This document shows, piece by piece, positions 42,795 through 51,589 of a stretch of 64,000 nucleotides of DNA. The translations under genes and the position numbers were made by a program. This DNA is from Chitinophagales bacterium (GTDB lineage Bacteria > Bacteroidota > Bacteroidia > Chitinophagales > CAIOSU01), in assembly GCA_040877935.1 (NCBI GenBank), contig JBBDNB010000001.1, positions 62,001 to 126,000 of the forward strand, read 5' to 3'. Within the stretch, counting starts at the first letter, position 1. Each line of letters begins with the position of its first letter. The notes beneath the pieces were generated by a model. The model saw nothing but the letters and a program-made list of their open reading frames with translations, had not been told where the DNA came from and made no database searches.

Positions 42795-43299
42795 TATCTT
42801 ATGGTTATTCAGCTTTTCCAATTGTAATTCCGGGAATACCGAATTGATCAATGGAACTTATGCACCAGCAATTAATTTGCCCGACACCAGTGGCAAAGAA
42901 ATAACTTTAGAACAACTCAAAGGGAAAATAGTATTGATTGATTTTTGGGCATCATGGTGCAAACCCTGCCGAAAAGTCAATCCGAAATTGGTGCAACTGC
43001 ACAAAAAATACCGGGATGCGGAATTTGAAAATGCCGAAGGTTTTCAAATACTGAGTGTTTCGCTGGATGCCGATCGTGAAAAATGGATTGCAGCTATAGA
43101 AAAAGACAAGTTATACTGGCCCTGGCATGTAAGCGAACTAAAAGGATGGCAATCAAAAGTGGCTTTGGATTACAAGCTTGAATCTATTCCCGCATCCTTT
43201 CTTATTGACCAAAAAGGAATGATCATTGGCGTGGATTTAAGGCTGCGCGACCTGGAAAGAATTCTTCAAAACCGCTTAAAAAGCAACAATTTACCCTGA
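42763..43299 (+). CDS. TlpA/ResA-like thioredoxin lipoprotein
   Basis: Periplasmic thiol-disulphide oxidoreductase. The ATG at 42763 (MILRNTLLLSS) gives 178 aa with a signal and lipobox SFSNC (Cys20). An open frame further upstream is only a shadow of the thioesterase gene. The thioredoxin fold shows the AhpC/TSA start APAINLPDTSG, the redox centre WASWCKPCRK (CxxC) and the cis-proline segment SIPASFLID. It would reduce disulphides or serve cytochrome c maturation. Overlaps the preceding thioesterase by 32 bp in another frame, so coupled translation is likely. Confidence 0.9.
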   Translation: MILRNTLLLSSILWLFSFSNCNSGNTELINGTYAPAINLPDTSGKEITLEQLKGKIVLIDFWASWCKPCRKVNPKLVQLHKKYRDAEFENAEGFQILSVSLDADREKWIAAIEKDKLYWPWHVSELKGWQSKVALDYKLESIPASFLIDQKGMIIGVDLRLRDLERILQNRLKSNNLP

Positions 43300-43367
43300 C
43301 AATTTGTCCTTTATTTCAATTTGGCAGGGAATTTGAAAATTAGACGTGATTATAAAAAAAGCAGCAA

Positions 43368-43955
43368 ATGAGTGAAGAAAATCTAAAAGCAGAAGAGACA
43401 GAAAAAAGGGAGCAGGGCAATGAAGAGGAAAATGAAGACGCCCAAAAAAACCCTAAAAAGAAAAAATCAGAAAAGGGAAAAAAGACTGAAACAGCTGATT
43501 TGAAAGAGCAAATCGAGGAACTTGAATTGAAAATTGAAGAACAGAAAGACAAGTATTTGCGTCTTTATGCCGATTTTGACAATTATAAAAAGCGCGCTGC
43601 TAAAGAACGGCTCGAACTCATTAAAGATGCCGGACAGGATATTATGTCAGTCTTTTTACCTGTACTTGATGATTTTAACAGAGCAATGAAATCTTCGGAA
43701 AATTCAGATGATCCTGAAATTCTGAAAGAAGGGATGGATCTTATTTACAACAAAATGCAAAAATCCCTTGAGCAAAAAGGACTGAAAGTGATGGAGAGTA
43801 TGGGCAAAGATTTTGATCCCGAATTGCACGAAGCACTGACAGAAATTCCTGCAAAAAGCGAGGAAGAAAAAGGCAAAGTAGTAGATGTAGTCGAGGAAGG
43901 ATATATGTTGAACGATAAAATTATAAGATACGCAAAAGTAGTAGTAGGAAAATAA
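43368..43955 (+). CDS. grpE: nucleotide exchange factor GrpE
   Basis: Co-chaperone that releases ADP from DnaK. 195 aa: charged N-terminal tail (about 1-45), a long coiled coil ([20 protein letters not shown]), the signature [14 protein letters not shown], and the C-terminal beta-domain ending in [15 protein letters not shown]. dnaJ starts 2 bp after the stop, so the two form the standard heat-shock operon; dnaK is not in the window. No HrcA gene or CIRCE element was seen upstream. Confidence 0.97.
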   Translation: MSEENLKAEETEKREQGNEEENEDAQKNPKKKKSEKGKKTETADLKEQIEELELKIEEQKDKYLRLYADFDNYKKRAAKERLELIKDAGQDIMSVFLPVLDDFNRAMKSSENSDDPEILKEGMDLIYNKMQKSLEQKGLKVMESMGKDFDPELHEALTEIPAKSEEEKGKVVDVVEEGYMLNDKIIRYAKVVVGK

Positions 43956-43957
43956 TT

Positions 43958-45139
43958 ATGGCGAAAGATTATTACGATATACTGGGGGTTTCTAAAAATG
44001 CCTCAGCACAGGAAATAAAAAAAGCATACCGCAAACTTGCTGTCAAATATCACCCTGACCGGAACCCTGATAATCCCGGTGCAGAGACAAAATTTAAAGA
44101 AGCAGCCGAAGCATATGAAGTACTCAGCAATGAGGACAAAAAAAGGCGCTACGACCAATATGGACATGCCGGAGTTAAGGGTGGTCCCGGTGGTGGTGGT
44201 GGAGGCTTTTCCGGTGGCGGAATGACAATGGAAGATATTTTCGAGCAGTTTGGTGATGTTTTCGGACAGGCCGGTGGTGGAGGCGGAAGCCCCTTTGAAT
44301 CTTTCTTTGGAGGAGGAGGTCGTTCACGTAGAAGAAGCAGTGGAAGGAGAGGTTCTAATTTGAGGATAAAAATTAAAATGACGCTAAATGAAGTTGCAAA
44401 TGGCGCCAATAAAACAATTAAAGTAAAAAAATACCTCGCCTGCGATAGTTGTAGCGGTACCGGAGCTAAAGATGGAAGTGCATATAATACTTGCTCTACT
44501 TGCAATGGCGCTGGCCAGGTAAGAAGAGTTACCAATACCATTTTAGGGCAAATGGCTACCAGTTCAACCTGCCCCACCTGTCATGGAGAGGGACGTACAA
44601 TTGTAAACAAATGCGGCAAATGCAATGGCACCGGAAGAATGTACGGTGAAGAAACCGTATCGCTCGATATTCCTCCGGGTGTCAGTGATGGCGTTCAACT
44701 TTCAATGACCGGAAAAGGAAATACAGGAGAACGAGGCGGAAGCAATGGCGATTTAATTATCCAGGTAGAAGAAGTGCCACATGAAAGCCTGCAACGAGAA
44801 GGGCAGGATGTGGTTTATAACTTGCACCTCAATATCGCAGATGCGGCTCTTGGAACGACAGTAGAAGTGCCTACGATAAGCGGTAAAGCCAAAATAAAAA
44901 TTCCGGCTGGAACCCAATCGGGCAAAATATTCAGGCTCAAAGGAAAAGGAATACCTGATTTAAACAGCAGCTACAATGTAGGCGATGAGTTGATTGATGT
45001 AAATATCTGGACACCCAAACGCCTGAATGATCAGGAGAAAAAAATCTTAGAGCAGTTAAAAAATTCGGAAAACTTTAAACCCTCTCCCGGAAAAAATGAA
45101 AAAGGGTTTTTCGATCGTGTAAGAGATCATTTTAATTAA
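43958..45139 (+). CDS. dnaJ: chaperone DnaJ (type I Hsp40)
   Basis: 393 aa. J-domain 1-70 with KYHPDRNP, Gly/Phe-rich linker (about 75-125, many GGG runs), four CxxCxGxG zinc motifs ([24 protein letters not shown] and CGKCNGTG), then the C-terminal substrate-binding domains. Delivers unfolded proteins to DnaK and stimulates its ATPase. Coupled to grpE. Confidence 0.98.
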   Translation: MAKDYYDILGVSKNASAQEIKKAYRKLAVKYHPDRNPDNPGAETKFKEAAEAYEVLSNEDKKRRYDQYGHAGVKGGPGGGGGGFSGGGMTMEDIFEQFGDVFGQAGGGGGSPFESFFGGGGRSRRRSSGRRGSNLRIKIKMTLNEVANGANKTIKVKKYLACDSCSGTGAKDGSAYNTCSTCNGAGQVRRVTNTILGQMATSSTCPTCHGEGRTIVNKCGKCNGTGRMYGEETVSLDIPPGVSDGVQLSMTGKGNTGERGGSNGDLIIQVEEVPHESLQREGQDVVYNLHLNIADAALGTTVEVPTISGKAKIKIPAGTQSGKIFRLKGKGIPDLNSSYNVGDELIDVNIWTPKRLNDQEKKILEQLKNSENFKPSPGKNEKGFFDRVRDHFN

Positions 45140-45196
45140 ACCTAATTGGCATTAAAAGTGCATAATCTGCCCGAAGGCCAAAATGTCTGGGTTAAA

Positions 45197-46339
45197 CTAT
45201 TCTTGAAAATCATTCTGAATGGGCAGTTTAATAATAAAGCTACTGCCCCTTCCTTCTGTACTTTCTGTGCTAATTATACCACGATGGATTTCCACAATTT
45301 TCTTGCAGGTACTTAATCCCAATCCCGGACCGGGATATTTGTTGCGGTCTTCCAGTTTTTCAAACATTTGAAAAATGCGATCTGCATATTTTTGATTGAA
45401 ACCTATCCCGTTGTCTTTCAATACTATTTTTAAGACATCATCGCTTATATCGCTGCTGATTTTCACTTCTGCTATATCATTGTTGTTGAATTTTATTGCA
45501 TTGCTGAGCAATTCCCTAAAAAGCTCAGTAATTAATGTTGAATAACCGGGCCACTCCGGCAACTTGTTTTCTGCCTCAATGCGCAGATTTTTTCCTTCAG
45601 ATTTCAGCGAATTTACAGCTGTTTCCAGGCATTTTTCATAGGATAATTTGTGGATTGCATCATCTGAAATTTCAATACTCCCAAAATTTTCTAAGGCTTC
45701 AATTGTATTAATCATACGCTTCCCCTCTGCAACAATCATATCTAAGTTGTCCTCTCTTCTTTCTCAATCTGCTCAGTAAATTTCTTTTGAAAATGCTGTG
45801 TCATTAAGGTGATATTCCTGAGTGGTTCTTTCAAGTCATGCGAAGCAGAATAGGTCAATTGTTTCAGTAAATTATTGGAATTTTGAAGGTCATTTGCTTT
45901 TTCCAGTAGTTTCTTTTCGGCAAGTTCTCTTTGTTTAATCTCATTTTTCAATTCCAAATTTACCACAGCCATTTGTTGAGGGCTTGGAATTTTGAGTGCA
46001 GCCGGTATTTTAACAAAAAGTACTACTGGAAACCGAAGCAGTAAAAACTTTGGCAATGCCCTCAAAGGCATAAATAGGTTCCCATACCGAAACAATGGTC
46101 AACACATGCGTGATACCGCAGGAAAGAATAAACATAGCAAAAAGGTAAAAAATACCGCGAAATCGAATGTCTGATCTTTTGCGCAGGAAATAAACCAGCA
46201 AAAAAGGAATACTGAAATAGGCCAGGGCTATTAAGCCATCTCCTATTACATTCGTCCATAGGATATCCGGACGCCAAAAATAACAATGGCCGTGCGGCAT
46301 AAACTGACCCTGGAAGAAGTTGATGATTGATAACAGCAT
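45197..46339 (-). pseudogene. sensor histidine kinase with ethylene-receptor-type N-terminus, two frameshifts
   Basis: Three consecutive minus-strand frames make one kinase. Frame one (46339-46010) is an ethylene-receptor-like three-helix sensor: D34, Y41, I44, P45, C74 and H78 sit at a constant offset of nine from the ETR1 residues D25, Y32, I35, P36, C65 and H69 that bind copper and ethylene. One extra base in an A5 run (46015-46019) shifts to frame two (to 45742), with a coiled linker and the HisKA box SASHDLKEPLRN. One missing base at about 45751-45768 shifts to frame three (to 45197), which holds the HATPase domain (NAIKFNN, DNGIGF, GPGLGLS). Either a recent pseudogene or sequencing indels. 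If intact, it would be a membrane sensor kinase of about 380 aa. Confidence 0.82.
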
Positions 46340-46469
46340 AGCTTTTCAATTTTATAGCGTAAACATATGAATTTAAATATTTGCATTCTGATTGAAAGAA
46401 TAATAAATAGAAATTGTCAATTCTAACTGATTTCTTTAGTAATTTAGTGGGCAAGCAAACTCAATTATC

Positions 46470-46688
46470 ATGAAAAAGAACATGGGTATTATTGATCGTA
46501 TAATAAGGTTTCTCATTGCTGCAGCAATAGTGGTTCTTTATATGACAGATGTAATCAGCGGCACTTTGGCCATTGTGCTACTTGTATTTGCTGCTATATT
46601 CGTTTTAACGAGCTTCATCAGCTTTTGTCCACTCTATGCTCCTTTTGGACTCAGCACATGCTCTGTGAAAGAGAAAGAAAACAGCTGA
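46470..46688 (+). CDS. DUF2892 (YgaP-type) small membrane protein
   Basis: 72 aa with two hydrophobic helices (about 13-30 and 33-56). The start MKKNMGIIDRIIRFLIA and the FCPLYAPFGLSTC end are the DUF2892 pattern, which also forms the membrane part of YgaP-like rhodanese proteins. Two cysteines flank the second helix end. Function unknown; in other genomes the domain is linked to sulphur handling. It lies about 130 bp from the divergent, broken kinase gene. Confidence 0.85.
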   Translation: MKKNMGIIDRIIRFLIAAAIVVLYMTDVISGTLAIVLLVFAAIFVLTSFISFCPLYAPFGLSTCSVKEKENS

Positions 46689-46794
46689 TTTTCAGGTGCT
46701 AAAACATAATTTGGGACAGCTTGCGTTGTATGTTGGCTGAACATGGATTTATTTTATATTCCTGAAACAATTAAAATCTGTTGACCCTTTTCAT

Positions 46795-46802
46795 TAATTT
46801 TG
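46795..46802 (+). promoter_or_regulatory. TAnnTTTG -7 box upstream of the cytochrome-like operon
   Basis: TAATTTTG at 46795-46802, 31 bp before the ATG at 46833. No clear TTG at the right distance was found, so this is weaker than the other promoter calls. Confidence 0.3.
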
Positions 46803-46832
46803 GTTGCTTATTGAAAAAATAAACATTGGCAA

Positions 46833-47588
46833 ATGCGCTTATTTTACGCCTTTAAAAAATTACTCTTTTTAATCCCTGTGCTTTTGATCTGGCACTCCTG
46901 TAAGCACGAACCTATTGATATTGAAGGTTTTGACCCCAATGATCAAAATCCAACGGATACTACAGTTACGGATACTACCGATTCGGATTGTGATCCCGAT
47001 ACGGTTTATTTTGAAAATCATATTCTCCCCATTTTTATAGCCAACTGCTTAGGTTCTGGCTGCCACAATGCGCAGGATGCACAAGAAGGGGTTATTTTAG
47101 ACAATTATGATGATGTAATGAAAGAGGTTGACCCGGGAGATCCTAATGGTAGTAAATTATATGAATTGATTACAGAAAATGATGTAGATGATTTGTATGA
47201 CCGGATGCCTCCTTCTAACCTCCCTCGACTTTTGCCAGAAGAAATTGATAAAGTAAGAACCTGGATAGATCAGGGCGCTTTGAACAACTCCTGTGATGCT
47301 GGTTCTGTTGATTGCGACACAAGCAATGTGACTTATAGCAATGATATTGCATCTATTTTACAAAACAAAGGTTGTGTTGGATGTCATAATGGAGGGAATG
47401 CTTCAAATGGAAATGTGGACTTACGTTCCTATGCAAGTGTAAAAGCCGTAGCCGAAGATAATGACAGGCTTTTTGGAGCAATTAACCATGAACCCGGTTT
47501 TGAGCCTATGCCACAAAACCAATCAAAGTTAGATGACTGTATAATTAATACCATAAAAGCCTGGATTAACCAGGGACTCCAAGAATAA
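46833..47588 (+). CDS. lipoprotein with two cytochrome c-like haem motifs
   Basis: 251 aa. Lipobox WHSC (Cys23). Two related domains follow. The first has an unusual C-x4-C-H site (C72, C77, H78 in CLGSGCHN); the second has a normal CxxCH site (near residues 182-186, CVGCHNGG). Each is followed by an MPP or MPQ segment that could give the methionine ligand, and by a WI(D/N)QG ending like planctomycete-type cytochrome domains (PSCyt1). So a dihaem surface or periplasmic electron carrier is likely, though haem attachment at the C-x4-CH site is unproven. First gene of an operon with 47594, 47984 and 48545. Confidence 0.78.
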   Translation: MRLFYAFKKLLFLIPVLLIWHSCKHEPIDIEGFDPNDQNPTDTTVTDTTDSDCDPDTVYFENHILPIFIANCLGSGCHNAQDAQEGVILDNYDDVMKEVDPGDPNGSKLYELITENDVDDLYDRMPPSNLPRLLPEEIDKVRTWIDQGALNNSCDAGSVDCDTSNVTYSNDIASILQNKGCVGCHNGGNASNGNVDLRSYASVKAVAEDNDRLFGAINHEPGFEPMPQNQSKLDDCIINTIKAWINQGLQE

Positions 47589-47593
47589 CAATT

Positions 47594-47971
47594 ATGAATT
47601 ACAAAAATATTTTTTCGCTTATTTCAATTATTCTAACAGCTATGATTTATAGTGGCTGCTATTACGACAATGAGGAAGAGCTCTACGAAGAATATTATGC
47701 ATCCCAAACCTGCGATACTGTGGCTGTAAGTTATGATGAAAGCATACGCCCTATTATTGAGAGCTCATGTAATCTATCAGGATGTCATATTGCTGGAGGA
47801 GATGGCAATGGTATTTTCACAAATTATGCAGGAGTAAAGGCCAAGGTGGACAACGGCTCAATGATGAACAGAGTGGTTGATGTAAGAACAATGCCACCAA
47901 ATACGCAATTAAATTCTTGTCAAATCAGTTTAGTAAAAGCCTGGATAGACCAAGGCGCATTAAATAATTAA
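47594..47971 (+). CDS. lipoprotein with single C-x4-CH haem-like motif
   Basis: 125 aa. Lipobox YSGC (Cys22), then an acidic linker and one cytochrome-like domain with C59-x4-C64-H65 (CNLSGCH) and the ending VRTMPPNTQL and WIDQGALNN, nearly the same as the first domain of the protein encoded 5 bp upstream. The two genes look like products of domain duplication. Two further cysteines (QTCDT and NSCQI) flank the domain. Whether haem is bound depends on whether the maturation system accepts the wider spacing. Confidence 0.75.
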   Translation: MNYKNIFSLISIILTAMIYSGCYYDNEEELYEEYYASQTCDTVAVSYDESIRPIIESSCNLSGCHIAGGDGNGIFTNYAGVKAKVDNGSMMNRVVDVRTMPPNTQLNSCQISLVKAWIDQGALNN

Positions 47972-47983
47972 AAAACAAAAACT

Positions 47984-48535
47984 ATGAAAAATTTACTGGT
48001 TATCACGCTAAGCATTTTTTCTTTTTTTGCAATAAAAGCTGAAAAATACATTACCAAAACCGGGCACATCAGTTTTTACTCAGAGGCTCCTTTGGAAAAT
48101 ATTGAAGCCGACAACAACCAGGTCACCAGCATTTTGGATACCGAAAGCGGAGAAATGGTTTTTTCAGTTTTAATGAAGGGCTTTCAATTTGAAAAAGCAT
48201 TGATGCAGGAACATTTCAACGAAAAATACATTCATTCTGAAAAATATCCCAAATCTACTTTCCAGGGAAAAATTGTGGATTTAAGTGCTGTGGATTTTTC
48301 CAAAGACGGGGAATACGAAGTAGAGGTAGAAGGTACTTTGAATTTGCACGGGGAAAGCAAAACCATAAAATCTCCCGGTACTTTAGAGGTGAAAGATGGT
48401 GAAATTAATGCCAATGCAACATTTAACCTCACAGTAGCAGATTACAATATTGAAATACCATCTGTGGTGGAAGACAATATTGCAGACGTGGTAGAAGTGA
48501 GAGTGAAAATGAATTATAAGCCCTTCAAAAAATAA
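47984..48535 (+). CDS. YceI family periplasmic protein
   Basis: 183 aa with a signal peptide (1-19). The lipocalin-like YceI fold is shown by the TKTGHISFYSEAPLENIEADN opening (isoprenoid-binding strand), FEKALMQEHFNEKYIHSEKYP, STFQGKIVDLS and LNLHGESKTIKSPGT. YceI proteins bind polyisoprenoids such as quinones in the periplasm. Inside an operon with haem-motif lipoproteins it may carry a quinone-type or lipid cofactor for a redox pathway; that link is inference. A second YceI, a lipoprotein, is at 53679. Confidence 0.9.
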   Translation: MKNLLVITLSIFSFFAIKAEKYITKTGHISFYSEAPLENIEADNNQVTSILDTESGEMVFSVLMKGFQFEKALMQEHFNEKYIHSEKYPKSTFQGKIVDLSAVDFSKDGEYEVEVEGTLNLHGESKTIKSPGTLEVKDGEINANATFNLTVADYNIEIPSVVEDNIADVVEVRVKMNYKPFKK

Positions 48536-48544
48536 AATTATATC

Positions 48545-49495
48545 ATGCTTAAAAAGTCGATTGTACTGTTGTGCGTCCTGTCGTTGTTTTCAATGCCATT
48601 GTTTTCCCAGGAAGAGGAAGAAGATGATGATTTGATGGCCTTGCTTGAAGAAGAGGAAGAAGAAACCACCGATTATACCATTGCTACTTTTAAAACAGCA
48701 AGAATAATCAATAATCACTCCATAGAGACAGTAAATGAAGGGGTGTTGATGTTTATTATAGGACACCGATTTGGGCGTGTCAACAGTGGAATCAGGGAGT
48801 TTTTTGGAATTGACAATGCCACAATCCGTTTGGGTTTTGAATATGGTGTTACCGATAATTTCACCATAGGCTATGGGCGTAGTTCTTTCGAAAAAACCTA
48901 CGATGGTTTTCTCAAATACAAAATCCTGAGGCAAAGCACCGGAAAAAAACGAATGCCCATCACATTGACCGCATTTGCAGATGCCGCCATTAATAGTGCG
49001 CGATTTCCAGAACCGGATCGCGAAAACTATGCTACTTCCAGGTTTACTTATACCTATAGTTTGCTTATTGCCAGAAAATTCAATGAATATTTTTCCCTTC
49101 AATTATCGCCAACTATGATCCATAGAAATTTGGTAGCAACCAAGGCCGATAATAATTCCGTATTTGTAATGGGTGCAGGAGGCCGTGTGAAGTTGACGGG
49201 CAGCCTGGCTGTCAATATGGAATATTCCTGGATTATTCCCGGGCAAATCGAATCCAAACTCTATGGTGAAAATGTACAGGATGCATTTTCCGTTGGTATT
49301 GATTTAGAAACTGGCGGGCATATTTTCCAGTTGCATTTCACAAATTCCAGGGGCATGATCGAAAAAGCAGTGATGACCGAAACAACCGGTCGCTGGCTGA
49401 ATGGCGATATTCACTTTGGGTTCAATGTTACCAGGGTGTTTACCATTTACGACAAAAACAAAAGGAAAGCCAAGAAAGCGGAAAAGAAAATGTAG
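48545..49495 (+). CDS. DUF5777-type outer-membrane beta-barrel protein
   Basis: 316 aa. Signal peptide 1-21 (ending SMPLFSQ), a very acidic stretch (EEEEDDD and EEEEEETTD, about 22-41), then a beta-rich domain with strands such as EGVLMFIIGHRFGRVNSG, IRLGFEYGVTDNFTIGYGRS and DAFSVGIDLETGGHIFQLHF, as in the DUF5777 family. Ends with a basic Lys-rich tail (KNKRKAKKAEKKM). Last gene of the operon with haem-motif lipoproteins and YceI. The recurrent company of these families suggests a shared envelope redox or lipid function, but its nature is unknown. Confidence 0.82.
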   Translation: MLKKSIVLLCVLSLFSMPLFSQEEEEDDDLMALLEEEEEETTDYTIATFKTARIINNHSIETVNEGVLMFIIGHRFGRVNSGIREFFGIDNATIRLGFEYGVTDNFTIGYGRSSFEKTYDGFLKYKILRQSTGKKRMPITLTAFADAAINSARFPEPDRENYATSRFTYTYSLLIARKFNEYFSLQLSPTMIHRNLVATKADNNSVFVMGAGGRVKLTGSLAVNMEYSWIIPGQIESKLYGENVQDAFSVGIDLETGGHIFQLHFTNSRGMIEKAVMTETTGRWLNGDIHFGFNVTRVFTIYDKNKRKAKKAEKKM

Positions 49496-49576
49496 CCTCC
49501 TTCGATTTTGAACAATATTCGAGTTCTGCTATTTTACTTTCATATCACTTTTGATTAGTTTGTTTAAAAAATCGAG

Positions 49577-49810
49577 ATGGAAAAGAAAATAGCACAAAAA
49601 TCACCTTACGTAATAGAAGTAAAGCCCGGCACCTATGCATGGTGTGAATGTGGGCATTCCGGAAAGCAACCTTTTTGCGATGGCTCTCACAAAGGCACGG
49701 AATTTTCACCTGTAATCGAAAAAGTGGAAGAAACAAAAACCGCGGCTTGGTGTGGTTGTAAGCACTCTGCCAACAAACCATTTTGCGATGGCACACATGC
49801 AAAGCTCTAA
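49577..49810 (+). CDS. tandem CDGSH iron-sulphur protein
   Basis: 77 aa with two CDGSH domains. Each has the C-x-C-x(n)-C-x(3)-H set that binds a 2Fe-2S cluster: CECGHSGKQPFCDGSH (about 23-38) and CGCKHSANKPFCDGTH (about 59-74). This is the compact double form, related to MitoNEET, found in many bacteria, probably used in electron transfer or Fe-S exchange. Short intergenic distance (about 80 bp) from the redox-like operon upstream. Confidence 0.93.
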   Translation: MEKKIAQKSPYVIEVKPGTYAWCECGHSGKQPFCDGSHKGTEFSPVIEKVEETKTAAWCGCKHSANKPFCDGTHAKL

Positions 49811-50280
49811 GCCTAAATTCGAATAACAAGTAAGACCCCGCTGTGGTCTGCAAAATTTTTTTTTGCTTTTTATAAACATCGAATGTATCCGGCATTGCCA
49901 TCGCTGCATATTCAATTCTATTGGGCAGGGAAAACATTAAAAACCAATGGACATCTCTTCAAACAAAGCCAATTGATCCCAGCGGGGATCAGATGTTTAT
50001 AAAAAAGTATCCCCACCACCGCCCGATCCCGGAGGGATCGCACATTATAATACATAAAACCATGGTTTAAAATTGAACCGATTTTTTTGTAGAGGACGAC
50101 TTTTAGTCGGCCACTTGGAAAGAATATTATTATCACGTAAAACCATTCTCGGTTTACTTGGAATTTTCATGCAAAAGGCACGGAACGTCCTGTAAAGCAA
50201 TTTGAAAATCGTGCTTTGTGAAGGGCAGTAACACATTTTTTCTTTAAAACGAGAATTGCCGGTGGTGCTTTGAAGAAAAA
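49811..50280. repeat. 470-bp non-coding stretch with several palindromes, candidate dispersed element
   Basis: No convincing gene. A 14-bp perfect inverted repeat, TTTTTATAAACATC (49867-49880) and GATGTTTATAAAAA (49992-50005), encloses about 110 bp. Two similar small palindromes follow: GATCCC-AGCG-GGGATC (49975-49990) and GATCCC-GGA-GGGATC (50025-50039). A short CGAC-TTTTA-GTCG hairpin is at 50097-50109. This arrangement suggests a non-coding mobile or REP-like element, but no second copy was found in this window. Confidence 0.5.
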
Positions 50281-50922
50281 TTACCTTCCCCAAACTTCTG
50301 GTGCATTTCTCCATTCGTTCAACAAAGCTAAATCAGCTTCTTTGATATCGCCATTTTGCAAGGCTATTTTAAGCAGCGCATTATAATCTGAAAGGCTGTA
50401 GTAGATCGAACCGGCATTTTTAAAATTTTCCCTTGCCTGCTCAAATCCATAGGAAAAGATTGCAGCAGTCCCCAACAATTCCAGTTCTGCTTCTTCCAGT
50501 GCAGAAAAAGTTTTTATACAACTTTTTCCTGTAGATACCAGGTCTTCAATTAAAACCACTCGCTGACCAATTTCGACACGGCCTTCTATTTGCTTGCCCA
50601 TACCGTGTTTTTTTGGTTCAGGACGTACATAAGCGAAAGGTAAGCCCAGGTACTCAGCCACCAAAGCCCCCTGCGCAATCCCGGCAGTTGCAACACCCAT
50701 TATCAATTGCACATCGGGAAAACGATCGGAGATCAATTGTGCCAAATGCTTTTTAATATAAGTTCTCAAATCGGGATAAGAAAGTGTGACTCTATTGTCG
50801 CAATAAATCGGAGAATTCCAACCTGATGCCCATTTGAAAGGTTTATGAGCTTGTAATTTTATTGCTTTTATTTGCAGCAGTTTTTCTGCAAGCGTTAGTG
50901 CTACTTTATCGTCAAAAATCAT
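50281..50922 (-). CDS. pyrE: orotate phosphoribosyltransferase
   Basis: Makes orotidine 5'-phosphate from orotate and PRPP in pyrimidine synthesis. 213 aa. The PRPP-binding motif is RVVLIEDLVSTGKSC; the flexible-loop motif RPEPKKHGMGKQIEG and the N-terminal FKWASGWNSPIYCDNR also fit. Its ATG (50920-50922) overlaps that of the divergent NUDIX gene: the four bases CATG serve both starts, so each promoter must lie inside the other gene. Confidence 0.96.
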   Translation of the reverse strand: MIFDDKVALTLAEKLLQIKAIKLQAHKPFKWASGWNSPIYCDNRVTLSYPDLRTYIKKHLAQLISDRFPDVQLIMGVATAGIAQGALVAEYLGLPFAYVRPEPKKHGMGKQIEGRVEIGQRVVLIEDLVSTGKSCIKTFSALEEAELELLGTAAIFSYGFEQARENFKNAGSIYYSLSDYNALLKIALQNGDIKEADLALLNEWRNAPEVWGR

Positions 50923-51589
50923 GTCCCAAAACTATCAAATCTTTTTCAATAAAAGCCTGATTTCAATAGCTTTCAAAGAAGGAGCTGGCCGGGAAGTTTA
51001 TTTCTCCAATCTTCAAAACCCCATACGGCTATCAGAAAAACGCAAATTCAAGGCTGCTTTTAAGGCGGGTTTGTTGGAAATTGAACACGGCTCAATGGAA
51101 GAATTGGAAATATTATCCAATGATCCAAAAGCTGTTTTCAAAGCTGTGAAAAGCTGTTTTGACGAATACATTAAAGCCGGTGGTGGAATTGTCCGCAACA
51201 GCATGGGGGAAATTCTCTTTATTTTTCGCAAGAAAAAATGGGACCTGCCCAAAGGAAAAATTGAAAAGGGAGAAACCATTAAAGAAGGCGCGCGCAGGGA
51301 AGTAATGGAAGAATGTGGAATTGAGCAGCTTAAAGTGCGCCAAAAAATTGCCACTACATTCCACGCTTATGAAATGAAGCAAAAAAGTGTGCTGAAAAAA
51401 ACCAATTGGTACCTGATGTTTTCCGATGCCACACAATTCACTCCACAGCAAGAAGAAGACATTAGTAAAGTGCGCTGGATTAAATCAACAAAAATGAAAA
51501 AGGTGTATAAAAACACCTACCGGAATATCAAAAGTTTGCTGAAGGGATATTTGGGCGAATCAAAAAATAATCAAATATTCCCTCAATAA
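50921..51589 (+). CDS. NUDIX hydrolase
   Basis: Hydrolyses a nucleoside diphosphate linked to X. 222 aa: about 95 residues of unassigned N-terminal domain, then the NUDIX box GKIEKGETIKEGARREVMEE with CGIE (about 108-131), which fits GX5EX7REUXEEXGU exactly. LPKG before the box and WYLMFSD after it are usual. Start codon overlaps that of pyrE on the other strand, and its last 30 bp overlap the convergent trmN6-like gene. Substrate unknown. Confidence 0.92.
   Translation: MSQNYQIFFNKSLISIAFKEGAGREVYFSNLQNPIRLSEKRKFKAAFKAGLLEIEHGSMEELEILSNDPKAVFKAVKSCFDEYIKAGGGIVRNSMGEILFIFRKKKWDLPKGKIEKGETIKEGARREVMEECGIEQLKVRQKIATTFHAYEMKQKSVLKKTNWYLMFSDATQFTPQQEEDISKVRWIKSTKMKKVYKNTYRNIKSLLKGYLGESKNNQIFPQ

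Noticed and set aside
44149-44577. Pro-rich minus-strand ORF in dnaJ
   Set aside because: Produced by the antisense of the Gly-rich linker codons of DnaJ.
46062-46454. Long minus-strand frame over the kinase sensor region
   Set aside because: It runs in another frame across the ethylene-receptor-like domain and has no recognisable features; shadow ORF.
50045-50314. 89-codon minus-strand ORF beside pyrE
   Set aside because: Composition is odd, it covers palindromic non-coding DNA and overlaps pyrE; no domain seen.
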